Below, in pieces: positions 34,544 to 44,885 of a stretch of DNA of 64,000 nucleotides (position 1 is its first letter; each line of letters starts with the position of its first letter). Under the pieces are notes generated by a model. That model did no database searches and was not told the origin of the DNA. It was given only the letters and a program-made list of their open reading frames with translations. This stretch comes from Branchiostoma floridae (Eukaryota > Chordata > Leptocardii > Amphioxiformes > Branchiostomatidae): contig NC_049985.1 in assembly GCF_000003815.2 (NCBI RefSeq), positions 21,348,888 to 21,412,887 of the forward strand, given 5' to 3'. The position numbers and the translations under genes are program-made.

Positions 34544-34568
34544 GTCACGTGACAATAGCTCACGTGAC
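34544..34568 (+). promoter_or_regulatory. Pair of TCACGTGA boxes upstream of gene 7
   Basis: CACGTG cores at 34546-34551 and 34561-34566, 15 bp apart as in genes 2 and 12, ending 25 bp before the ATG. Confidence 0.65.
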
Positions 34569-34591
34569 GCGTGGAATGTGGTTCTAACAAA

Positions 34592-37224
34592 ATGGCAGAA
34601 CATGCGAATAAAGATCTGCTGTATGCTACAGAGAATGGCTCACTTGAAGGCGTTAAAGCGGCATTAGAAGCTGGTAAGTCGAACCAAGTATTTAACTATT
34701 GTAGGAATTTTGCTTCCGATTACAGCTTGTGTGTATCTATGATCTACGGTAGAAATAAAACCTCTTGAATGGTATCCTTCACAACTTTAAATTAGTCGTT
34801 GTCTCCGCCGAGGCCATTTTCATACTTCCAGGAAAGGCGTCAGTTTATGGGCAACATCCACTCCGACTTTATAGACCTGGACCAAAAATGTTACTGTATT
34901 TTCTTAACTGTACTCAATTATTTGGTTATTTCTTGCCTTAAATCCCCCTCCCCCCTAACTGAGTGCCCCAACGCACGCGGCTGTTAGCATCTGTATACAG
35001 TACGTGGCAATGCGTATTCGGTTCTCTCCTACCAACTAGCATTTTCCAATACATACATTCTAACAGTATTGTTTTATTTCAGAAGTACGGTTTACATTTT
35101 CAGTACACCGTAGGAATGCTTGAAATGTTTTCGCTCAGAGTTGGGTTTGAAAACAGAGCTTTCGACAAGGAGGAATATTGAAATGCAAATTAGAAAATAG
35201 ATATTTGCGCACATGCTTGAAGTACAGTGCACGAGCGACACCTTTTGATTTCTTCGGTGTTATGCAGACATATGGACTGACCATCGGGCATAGAGGTTAA
35301 AATAAGAATTTGATATATACGTTAGAATTGATGTAAAACAACGTAAATATGGCCTACCAAAGTTGATATTCACGTGCCGAGTTTATATCGCACTCATCAC
35401 GTAGTGATCAGTGGTGGTCGGTAATGTGATCGCCGCTTTTGACTTTTTTTACTCCATTTGCAAAATCATATCAACGTCCTGAAATCTCACATTTGTAGCT
35501 CATCTGTACTAAATCACGGATCATCAAACGCAGGTGCAGACATTGACTACGAAGAGCCGGCCAGCCATGCCACACTCATTGGTACAGCGCTGTTCATAGC
35601 TTGTGACCTTGGGCATGTGGACATTGTGAGGCTACTGCTCCGCAAGGGGGCGTCTTTGGTGAAGAGAACGTTTAGTGCATTCACCCCCCTCCATGGAGCA
35701 GCGTACGAAGGTAAATTAAACCAAATCAAATTCCTGTAAAATACGACTTTTATTGTCGTATAGGCTAGGATATGCAAGTGCTAGACTATCTACTAGGGCT
35801 GAAAAAAACGGTAATTGAAATAATCTTCAAGATATTTTCGACGTTATTGTAAGGATTACCACCAAAGAAGACCAACGTTTGCTTGATACTATACATTCTT
35901 TTATTTACTTAGGATTCACCGCAGAACAAGGCTAATGCAGCCACTCAAGCGTTTTGGGTTACAATACTGTATTGTGAAGAAAGATGTCTGTTAACCATTG
36001 ACTTGAACAGTTTCAGATTGTACCCCATGGGAAAGCAAGTCCTTGGAAACTTATTCCATAGCAATGTACGTAGTTCTATGAAAGACGAATTTTGTTCTTG
36101 TGTCGCAAATCCAACCTAGGGAGGACAGAAATAGTGGACTTACTGGTGCAGCATGGTGCAACAGTAGACGTACTGGACTGGTACCAGAACACACCACTCA
36201 TGACCGCTTGTGTCAACAACCATGTCGACACGGTTCGGCGACTGATTGAGCTTGGAGCAAGGCCTGATTTGGACGACGGCCATATAGCACAGATGCAAGT
36301 ATCACATTCTTAAATCAGAAATATGAACGATGGTTTCTTATGTAGACGAACTAGACGGAGGCTTTTGGGTTTGTGTGTAATTGTGTATGTGTGTGTGTGT
36401 GTGTGTCCGTGTGTGAGGGAGTTGTGTTTGTGCGTGCGTGTGAGGTGTTTGTGTATGTGCGTGAGGTGTGTGCGCGCGCCCGTGTATGAGGTGTGTGTGC
36501 GTGCATGTAAAGTGTGTGTGATTGTGAGGTGTGTATATTTTTGTGTGTGAGATGTGCATGAGTTTGCGTGCTTATGTTGAAAATAAGTTATAGCGCCATG
36601 AGCATGGTGAATGTTTTGAAATTCCCGTTGTATTGTAAATGCATATTTTGTTATCTCATGGCCTAGCTGTTACCTAATTGAGTCACATCTTCCACTAGCT
36701 TAAGGGTAGAAGTCGCCGAAAATCGTTGTTCTGTGGAAGAGAGTTATAACCTGATAGAAGAGGTGAGGAAGTCCAAGCTGTTGAGATGCTGCAACCCGAA
36801 GTGTGGCAAACCAGGCTACAGGTAGGTTTTCCTGATGACCGCTACACAGTAATTTTTCATCATTGTTTTCTTGTCCTACGTGCAAACGGCTTTTGGATAT
36901 AAAAGTGAGGTGCTAATACAAGTGCGTTAGGTGTGATGGCAAGAACATACAATTCCGTGTATTTCTGTATTTCTACACTTCTTTGTAGCTTGAAAACGTA
37001 AATCAAAAAGATTCCTGAATACCTTGTTTATCTTGTACAGGAAAACCCTAAAGCTGTGTGGCCGGTGCAAGCTGACCCGCTACTGCAGCCGTGACTGTCA
37101 GAAACAACACTGGACTGTCGGACACAAGAAGTGCTGTGGGCATGACGTGTACTCTTATGAAGAAACTGACCCGTTCGAAAGGATGGTTATGTCGTTGACA
37201 AAACTCGCCCTTGAAGAGGAATAA
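34592..37224 (+). CDS. Gene 7 (class A): ankyrin-repeat + MYND zinc-finger protein, complete
   Basis: Five exons: 34592-34673, 35534-35710, 36120-36294, 36699-36821, 37041-37224. The total is 741 nt, 246 residues, the same exon lengths as gene 2. Four ankyrin repeats precede a MYND finger at about residues 175-218. Intron 3 again begins with GC (AT|GCAAGT), so the GC-AG intron predates the duplication; here even the last exon bases changed from AG to AT. Gene 7 lacks both MITEs found in intron 1 of gene 2. Exon 1 matches gene 12 exactly but differs from gene 2 at several codons. First gene of unit 2, convergent with gene 8. Confidence 0.88.
36371..36555. repeat. GT-rich microsatellite in intron 3 of gene 7
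   Basis: Long interrupted (GT)n with GTGAG and GTGCG pieces on the sense strand, directly after exon 3, matching the tract in gene 2. Confidence 0.9.
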
Positions 37225-39029
37225 CAAACATGACTCTACTCATTTTTTAAAACTTTTTTGACATGTTTTTAAGTTAACGACGGCAGAAATTGACTTGTCA
37301 TTCCGTACGAAGAATTAGTGAAAATTACAGAAATATCAAATGTACTACAAATTAAATGACATGCTGTCAAACTTTAAGGCTAAGATACTGTTTGATTGAC
37401 CTTTTTTGGGCTATCTTAGAAGAAAAAAGTAAGCAAACAGGTTGTAATTGTCTATGTAGGGTGACGGCTTATTACAAATTAAACTTCACATGCACATGAT
37501 AATACTTACTTTGTAGTGCTGAACATCCATTCATTTTGTATTTATAGGTGTGAATCACATGAAGAATTATAAAGAAAGAAGATGTAACGGGCGCTGGTGA
37601 TATTATTGGTATCATCTATTTCCTCACTAATTTGAAATAGAAAAATCGTCAAGAATCGGAATCAGTTTTACAAACGGCGTAATAAAGTCATTTTATGCAG
37701 TTGCACATTGCTTGCAAATCTTGCATTCATTATGAGATTCTCTTGACGAGGAATGGTTTATGTTAGAAAGTTTCTTCAGAATAGTAATGTTACTAATGAT
37801 TATTATAGTAAAAACATTATGAGCACCCTTTGGAACAGTCCATATCAACGCTTTCAGTCACCTATTACATTATTGGTAGGTTAAAAGAAAGTAGCGATCA
37901 TATTTACTGCTTGAAGAAGAGTGTAACAGTCAATACCCAGAAAGGTATCATTGCAGGCAAATACATAATGTTTACCTTAATATGGTCTAGCTACTAATAA
38001 TATGGTCTAAACTACTGTTTATTATTACTAAAAAGCCACTTTGACCTACCAGTAATGTAGCAATAATGTACCAATGCTAGTATATTTATATATACAAAGG
38101 GCTAGACACCAGGGGCACTTTAACCATTGGATGCTGCCCTCGATACATCTGCTTGGAGATAAGCAGCCCAACATTCTGATTACAATCACTTTCAGGCCAA
38201 GTGAGAAGAAGGTGATGTCACGATTTCCGCACATCAAACTCATGTTTGAAGAGTAATATAGCGGTAGCCTGATGTCTACAGCTGATTTAAGTCTCATTTG
38301 TACTCCCTACGCATAACCTACGGTAGCATAAGTCGCTGCACACTCCTACGTAGGTTGGCTACACTCCTTTGCCAGCTTTCATACTTAAGCTACCGTATAT
38401 GATATCTTCTGCTTGGAAATTATATGTGTGTACCCTCACATTACAAAACCGCCTAAAACACGCATGTCGTAATGGACAGGGGCTTTTTTTCTTGGTCCAT
38501 TCTAACAAATGGTTCTTCGCCAACTGGATCCCGTGTCAAAGTAGAATGTTACAGCGTATGTCGTTATCCATTTTGTCAATGCAAAATTCCATCGGTAACT
38601 GCATGAATTGGCTTTATTTGACAGCTTGTGGACAGTTTCAAAGAAAGAAAACAACGATGCTAGATGGACAAAAACCATTGCATTTATGAGACCAAAGTGA
38701 TCACATTTATGTATATAATTACCATAAGTACAATAAGCACTAACATAAACAATGCGGGAGTACTACGCTGACCAAAATGAGTATTAAAAACAACTTGCAA
38801 AATAAATAGGAGCCCAGGTTATTGCAGTGAGTTCTTACTTCACATTTAAAGTACACAACAACAAGAGAAACATACACGTGTTGAACGTTACATGTGCAAT
38901 ACTAGAGTTTGCTTTCTAAAATATTACTCCGTATGTAGACACCGTGTTAACAATATTCACAAAATAAAGCAAACAATTTAGTATAAAATTGCATGGCAAT
39001 TTAGACAACATTGTTTTCTACAAACACAC
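37225..39029. other. Intergenic DNA between gene 7 and gene 8
   Basis: Tail-to-tail spacer, homologous to 17310-18476. It is longer because of inserted sequence around 38080-38700, which includes a CTACGGTAGC-type repeat near 38310-38405. No exon was found; the open frames at 38046-38689 show no domain. Confidence 0.5.
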
Positions 39030-39168
39030 TACTCTCCAAGCAGAGGTTGATGGGAAAAATCGTGACCTTTTCCTATTGTATTTTTTTTTCGACCGGAGAA
39101 GGCCGGTCGAAAAAAAATATGATAGGAAAAGGTCATGATTTTTCCCACCAACCTCTGCTTGGAGAGTA
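39030..39168. mobile_element. 139-bp hairpin MITE with 9-bp target-site duplication
   Basis: Almost the whole element is one hairpin. The left arm opens TACTCTCCAAGCAGAGGTTG and the right arm closes CCTCTGCTTGGAGAGTA; a GACCGG/CCGGTC stem lies next to a 4-nt loop. CAAACACAC flanks it on both sides (39021-39029 and 39169-39177). The unit 1 site (near 18340) has a single related 9-mer and no element. Confidence 0.92.
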
Positions 39169-39305
39169 CAAACACACCAGAATCATGCCCTTAGTGAGAA
39201 TGCTGAAGGTTTGGTAACATGTAGCGTGTTACTTTGTACTACATTTGATATGGTTGTAGCGGTATCGTGTGCTCAATAATATCCCGAAAGGAATGATCAG
39301 TCATT

Positions 39306-41831
39306 TCAACCGTCGTTGACTTGAATTGAACTGAAGACCGACGCCATGATATTTTCGAAGGAATCGGGTCGCTCGCCAGTGTACGCGTCATGCCCACAGC
39401 ACTTCTTGTGTCCGACAGACCAGTGTTGTTTCTGACAGTCACGGCTGCAGTAGCGGGTCAGCTTACACCGGCCACACAGCTTCAGGGTTCCGGTTTTCCT
39501 GTAGCAGGTACAAAAGGATGGTGTAGAGCAAAGTTTGTCAATATCCTTTTGTGGACTACTAGAGTTGTATTAGATGATATATTTGAAGTGAAGTACATAC
39601 ATGTACTAGTAATACATTGATCTAGACTACTACTTTCTTTGCATTGAGAACATTTACACGCATGCGACAGGATGGCAAACTGAGTACGGTGAAGATATTC
39701 TAATGATGTAGACATCATAGATATAGACATAACAGCAAATCTTACCTGTAGCCTGGTTTGCCACATTTGGGGTTGCAGCATCTCAACAGCTTGGTCTTCA
39801 TCGCCTCTTCTACTATCTTCAAACTCTCTTCTTCACATTCATCGAGGCTTCCGGCCTCTCTCAGGTCAGGGTTTGCTCCAAGTTTAAGTAGTAGCCGAAC
39901 TGTGTCGACGTGGTTGAAGATACATGCATGAACGAGCGGTGTGTGTTGCCTGTTGTCCCGTATGTCTAATGTTGCTCCATGTTGCACCAGCAGTTCCACC
40001 AATTCTGTCTCTCCTGAGTTGGATTTATGGTACAAGAATTACATATCAGAATGGCAAGAAAATGTTAATTGCCTTATGTTGATTGCGAAGTAATGGGTAA
40101 AGTAAAAACGAATTGACAAATGTACTTGTTTGCGTCCAAGCAAATCTGCTAAACGGCCTTAAAAGTTTTTTCATTGCAAAAGGGCCACTTACATCGGCTA
40201 CATATAGCGGTGAGAAGCAGAACTCCAGTAAGAAGCTCTCACGACGGTGTCTGAGCGACATCGCATCGAAACGTAAGCAATGTAAGTAACTGCTGGTTGT
40301 GTAAAAAAATATTCTCCAATATCGTATATTCTACCAACCTGATTTTTCGGGGGCCTTAAAAGTTGTTTAGTTCCCTTGTATCACAGGTCTGTAGACTATA
40401 GTCTCTTTTTCCGCTGTCGTCTTTTTTTAGTCAATACATCTACAAAAAATCGTTTTGAATCAACCTACCGTTGAACGCTGCAATGTGAAGAGGAGCATGA
40501 GAGAGCGCGGATCTCTTCGCCACAGACGCCCCCTCACGGAGCAGCAATTTCACTATGTCGACATGTCCCCTTTGGCAGGCGATGAACAGTGCTGTGCCAG
40601 TGCTTGCCTTGTCGCTGTATCGTAGATCGAAGTCAATGTCTGCACCTGCGTTTGGTGATCAAGGGTTACGCTTTAGCAAAACTGAAGCACGCAAACGGGA
40701 CTTCACATTGTTGATTTGATTTGCAAGGAGGTCATTTCGAAGTACATGTACACGACAACCACTTGTTCAGAACTCATATAAACGTCGACAACACAAACCA
40801 TTCCGCCGGTACGTTACCATCGAGTTACGAATTGCAAGGACTTCCAAATAAATTCCTAGTGATTAAGACTTGGACACAATCCAGCTGAGCTACATGTGAG
40901 CTAGACATTGGATATTGTTACTGCGTTGCGTGATTAGTTCGAGCAAAAGACAAAGGGAGACACAACAGTCGTGTTATACTTCTTTTTCACCAAAATTGTC
41001 TGCACACTACTGAAAAGATCAAACGGTGTGGCTATAGCTAGTGCACCGTACTTCACACTTATACGCAAATACTTTTCAACTTATTTACATGTGAATAATC
41101 TACTGCTCCAATGTAATGCCTTTTCAAATTCAAACACTGAGCGAAAGCATTTTCAGCAGTTCTGTTGAAAATGTAAACAGCTCATGTACATGTGAAATAG
41201 AAGGACAGTACTAAAATGTACATAACTGCAAATGATAAAAGAGAACCGATACAAGTGCTGTGCAAAATTCTATTACTCCCCAACCAGGTTTTGCTGCGGC
41301 TGTGTTTTTTAAGTGTTTTTGTTGTTTGTCTTCCTAATTTCTTCATGTCCTTTCATATAACGTTGTTACAATACTAAAATAAGTTAGCCCATGTCTATAA
41401 AATCGGTCCACAGAATCCACACCGTTCCCTGGGAGATTAGAAGGAACTTCGGTGGCCTGAGGCACCTACTAATAATACTTGGGAAGTTCTATTCTTGAAG
41501 ATTAGCGTCCTTCGTACCCTGGCGCTGGCGGTTATTGTTGGGAGCTAGCGGCTGATTGTTTTGCCTTGAAAATCGGTCGTGGAAGGCCGCGAAGGAGGCA
41601 TAAGAAAAGTCGCATTCAACTGTTATCTATAGATCACGGAAACAAACAACCCCACCAAATGTCATCGGAACTCAATGTCCTATAATACTTAGTTGTCGAC
41701 GTCATCCGATCTTTCGAAAAGAATTTAAATATGTGCTCACCAGCTTTCAATGCCGCTTCAACGTCTCGCAGTGATCCACGTATGGCAGCTTGCACAAGAC
41801 GTACATTCACATTTCCCTCGTTTCTCGCCAT
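39306..41831 (-). CDS. Gene 8 (class B, minus strand): ankyrin-repeat + MYND protein, complete, 4 exons
   Basis: Exons on the minus strand: 41831-41741 (91 nt), 40645-40469 (177), 40013-39746 (268) and 39498-39306 (193). The total is 729 nt, 242 residues, phases 1, 1, 2. Start at MARNEGNVNVRLVQAAIRGS. Ankyrin repeats 1 and 2 are arranged as in the other classes. Repeat 4, the linker and the first MYND cysteines are in one 268-nt exon, where the plus-strand classes have two exons and intron 3. The finger is completed by the last exon, and the tail starts DAYTGERPDSF. Head-to-head with gene 9 across a 434-bp shared promoter. This is the intact partner of the truncated gene 3. Confidence 0.87.
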
Positions 41832-42265
41832 TTTGTAAGAAACGCTGCACATATGTTGTCGCACCTTGCTCGTGTGCTGTCTGAGTTTGAACTGAAGAAG
41901 CATGAGAAAAAGTTGTCTGGTCACGTGAGCTATCGTCTTGTCACGTGAGCTGTTGTCTCGTGGATAGAATGAGAACGCAAAAGATGATGAGTTGTTTTTT
42001 CTTTCTTTAGCATATTTGTGCAGTAATTGATAAAATCAAGACTTGAAAATATCTCTCGCTAATATAAAACGCTCTTCTGAAAAATCTGTAAAAATAAAAA
42101 CTCAATATTCATTTTCTAAACTTTTTCGTTCTCATGTTACCCATACGCCAACAGCTCACGTGACCAAAAATTAGCTCACGTGACAAGACGACTTCTACCC
42201 ATGATTCTTCACTTCAAACTCAGATAGCACGAGCGGAAGGTGTCGACAACAGCGGTTCTAACAAA
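41832..42265. promoter_or_regulatory. Bidirectional promoter of genes 8 and 9 with four TCACGTGA-type boxes
   Basis: CACGTG cores at 41922-41927 and 41942-41947 (20 bp apart) serve the gene 8 side, the nearest lying about 90 bp from its ATG. Cores at 42157-42162 and 42177-42182 (20 bp apart) serve gene 9, the nearest ending 83 bp from its ATG. Both sides also carry the conserved CTTCAGTTCAAACTCAGA(C/T)AG segment in mirror orientation, so each half is a complete copy of the class promoter. Confidence 0.7.
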
Positions 42266-43602
42266 ATGGCGGTAATAATTGAGCCAAATCTGGACCTATT
42301 GTATGCTGCCATGAACGGATCACTTCGAGGCGTTAAAGAGGCTTTGAAAGCTGGTAAGCAAATATTGAATTATTCCCCAAAATGTTTATGATAATGAACG
42401 ATGTTGATTCGAGTCGTAGTTTAAAGTTGTTGAAGTTAACTATTGTAGGGAATTTGAACGACAGTAGCCCGAGTAGTGTGTTTGTGATCTATTGTGTAGT
42501 TGAAAACGACTTTTCTTTGCTCCTGAAAGTACGTGTGGTAATATCTTCATATCAAGTGGCCTCCTTTGGCTTTGCGGCCTTCCACGAGGGTTATTGTGGG
42601 GGCTACTCACTGATTCGTGATTTTAAACATATGGGCCAAGACCTTACACATCATTTGCGATAGTCTGCTTCCACTGGACATGAACTTTGCTGCAAAAGGA
42701 TCTGGCCCATATGTTGATCATGAAAATCGCCCCCTCCCCCAACATATGATAACAATTATCTTGTTGTTTCTTACCTCTACCTCGAGCTCCTAGCTCAAAA
42801 GTGTCAAAAACACAACCACGCCGCCACTGAAAGTTTATGCTTTTTCACAGTGCGTTACAGATTTCTCCTAGTATCTGCAGTCATGTACATTTTAGTGTTT
42901 TGTTTACATAATTCGTTTTACAGCAAAATTACCGTAAACACGAGCATTTGAAAAGAATTTGAAAATAGGACATTCGACCTGTAGATGCTTATTCCAACGT
43001 AAGTTATCAAATATGTGCACTAGTCACACCTTTTGATCTTTGCCATGTCACGCAGACAATTTCGGCTGAAAAGAAAAGTCTAGAACGACTGTTGTAGATC
43101 ACCTTTTGTTCTAACTAATCATGCAACACAATAAGCGATGGTGACTCATTCACAGGTGGAAACAGGTGTCAATGGATCATACTACGTGTAAATATTTTGA
43201 ACTAATTGTCAATTTTAGGATAAATGACAACAGAACCAAATTGATTCGGCATACTCGGAACCCCCATGTAGATCGTGCGGGGTATTCATTTGGCATAGGG
43301 CAAACATTTGGCGCACACTTTAAAATGTGACTTTGCAAAATCATTTCAACTATATGAAATCATAGGAAAATAGAATCAATACAATTCAGTTTTACTAAAC
43401 AGTAATCACTAATCTCCAAATGCAGGTGCAGACATTGACTTCGATATAAAGAACTCTGAGACCTTCAGCCCTGGGACAGCATTGTACATTGCTTCCTACA
43501 AGGGGCATGTTGACATAGTGAAGCTGCTGCTCCGCAAGGGGGCGTCTGTGTCGAAGAGAACCAGAAGTTCATTTGCTCCTCTCCATGGAGCAGCGACCGA
43601 AG
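42266..43602 (+). CDS. Gene 9 (class C): ankyrin + MYND gene, exons 1-2, remainder lost at gap
   Basis: Exon 1 42266-42353 (88 nt) encodes MAVIIEPNLDLLYAAMNGSL and on. Exon 2 43426-43602 (177 nt) encodes ankyrin repeat 2 and the start of repeat 3. Phases agree. Exon 3 would be expected at about 44180 by comparison with gene 4. Instead the sequence diverges near 44165 and enters the N gap at 44215, after which the promoter of gene 10 begins. Exons 3-5 are therefore in the gap or deleted. Exon 2 onward, including the intron 2 SINE, matches gene 4. Confidence 0.82.
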
Positions 43603-43831
43603 GTACTATACTACTAGTAGTATGTTGATTCAAAACAAATGCTTGTCTGTATATCGACGGCAACGTTACATCTTGTTTTCTAGTGTCGTAAGATACTGTA
43701 TTTACAGAAATTGCAAAGTATATTGAGAACTAAAGCCTTTACTATAAAAGTGCTAAACGTAACTGAAAGCGTTCTATGAACAAAGGTTCATTAGGTAAAG
43801 GAAATCACATTATCTATCAGATGTCGGCGCT

Positions 43832-44109
43832 GTGTTGTGTCTGTTCGTGTTACTTTACATACTCACTCACCGCCAAAACCTAGGTTCGATTCCCGGCGTA
43901 GAAACCACAAAAACACTGCGGGAGAGTAGAAACAGTCTCCTGGCTCCCGGGATCCGACTCCAGGCCGGCCAGTTCACAACCCAACACCATCACCACTGCA
44001 CCCAAAGGTCCGGACTGTTTTGGCGCAGTGCCGATGGTTTGGATAAGCTGGAGGGCCCGGGTTCGATTCTCGGGGATTGGAGACTGTTTCTACTCACCCC
44101 TATCGTTTC
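43832..44109 (+). mobile_element. tRNA-derived SINE-like element in intron 2 of gene 9
   Basis: Near-identical to 20297-20575. B-box-like GGTTCGATTCCC near 43883 and GGTTCGATTCTC near 44061. Confidence 0.55.
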
Positions 44110-44214
44110 AGATATTCACGTGAACTTTTGATTGTCACGCGTTTTCTTGAAAGTCGAGATGTATTTTAGACTCCCTTGCAGTCTTCGAATGGGGCTGTTT
44201 TTTTTTTTTGCAGC

Positions 44215-44314
44215 NNNNNNNNNNNNNNNNNNNNNNNNNNNNNNNNNNNNNNNNNNNNNNNNNNNNNNNNNNNNNNNNNNNNNNNNNNNNNNNNNNNNNN
44301 NNNNNNNNNNNNNN
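44215..44314. other. Assembly gap (100 N)
   Basis: Separates class C intron 2 (gene 9) from the class D promoter (gene 10). By comparison with genes 4 and 12, class C exons 3-5 and 3' flank, at least 1-2 kb, belong here. Confidence 0.98.
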
Positions 44315-44375
44315 GAGAGTACACACATACCGCATGCGCGAAGTGATAGCAATATTTGGGCATATATGTTCATCA

Positions 44376-44800
44376 ATCACGTGAGCAGCAAAGATCATAC
44401 AGGAAAACGAAATCGATCCTGAAAAGCTGTACAAGTATAAAATAGCTTTACAAATCTCACCATTTCTTTCTACACCGCTACGTTCTCATTCCTTTCACGT
44501 GACAATGGCTGACGTAAGCACGTCACCGGAACGTACTGCGCCTGTGCGAACCCTGGTGGTTTGGGGCTTGGTTTGGTCAACGTTGCATTGAAATCCCGCT
44601 TGTTGCACAGCATATGTTAGAGACATGGTTTCATGTAAAACGTACACGGGATTTCACCCCTATATACGCACGTACTTTCTTAAATGCGGCCCTTTAGTAA
44701 ACCGGGGGTTTAGCAAGGTTTAGCATGTCTATACTTTTCGCGCAGGCGCAGTACGTTCCGGTGACGTGCTGCTGACGTAGCAAAACAATGGCTCACGTGA
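44376..44800 (+). promoter_or_regulatory. TCACGTGA boxes of gene 10, split by a MITE
   Basis: CACGTG cores at 44378-44383, 44496-44501 and 44794-44799; the last ends 86 bp before the ATG, as in genes 6, 9 and 11. A MITE (44517-44770) lies between the second and third. Removing it in silico leaves a degenerate box (GACGTA) 20 bp before the third core. Confidence 0.65.
44517..44770. mobile_element. 254-bp MITE inside the gene 10 promoter, 9-bp target-site duplication
   Basis: Perfect 28-bp inverted ends, opening AGCACGTCACCGGAACGTAC, at 44517-44544 and 44743-44770. Flanked by GCTGACGTA on both sides (44508-44516 and 44771-44779). A 9-bp duplication is typical of Mutator-like elements, but no transposase is visible to confirm a family. 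Confidence 0.92.
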
Positions 44801-44885
44801 CCAAACAACTTCCCCAGACGTTTCTCTTCAGTTCAGACCGAGACAGTGCGCGTGAAAGGTGTCAGCAACGTTTCTCCTTACGAAA

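Noticed and set aside
36338-36559. Histidine/threonine-rich minus-strand ORFs in intron 3
   Set aside because: They are translations of the GT microsatellite.
43883-44080. Possible tRNA genes suggested by GGTTCGATTC
   Set aside because: Only B-box-like and weak A-box-like pieces; no complete cloverleaf. Treated as a SINE.
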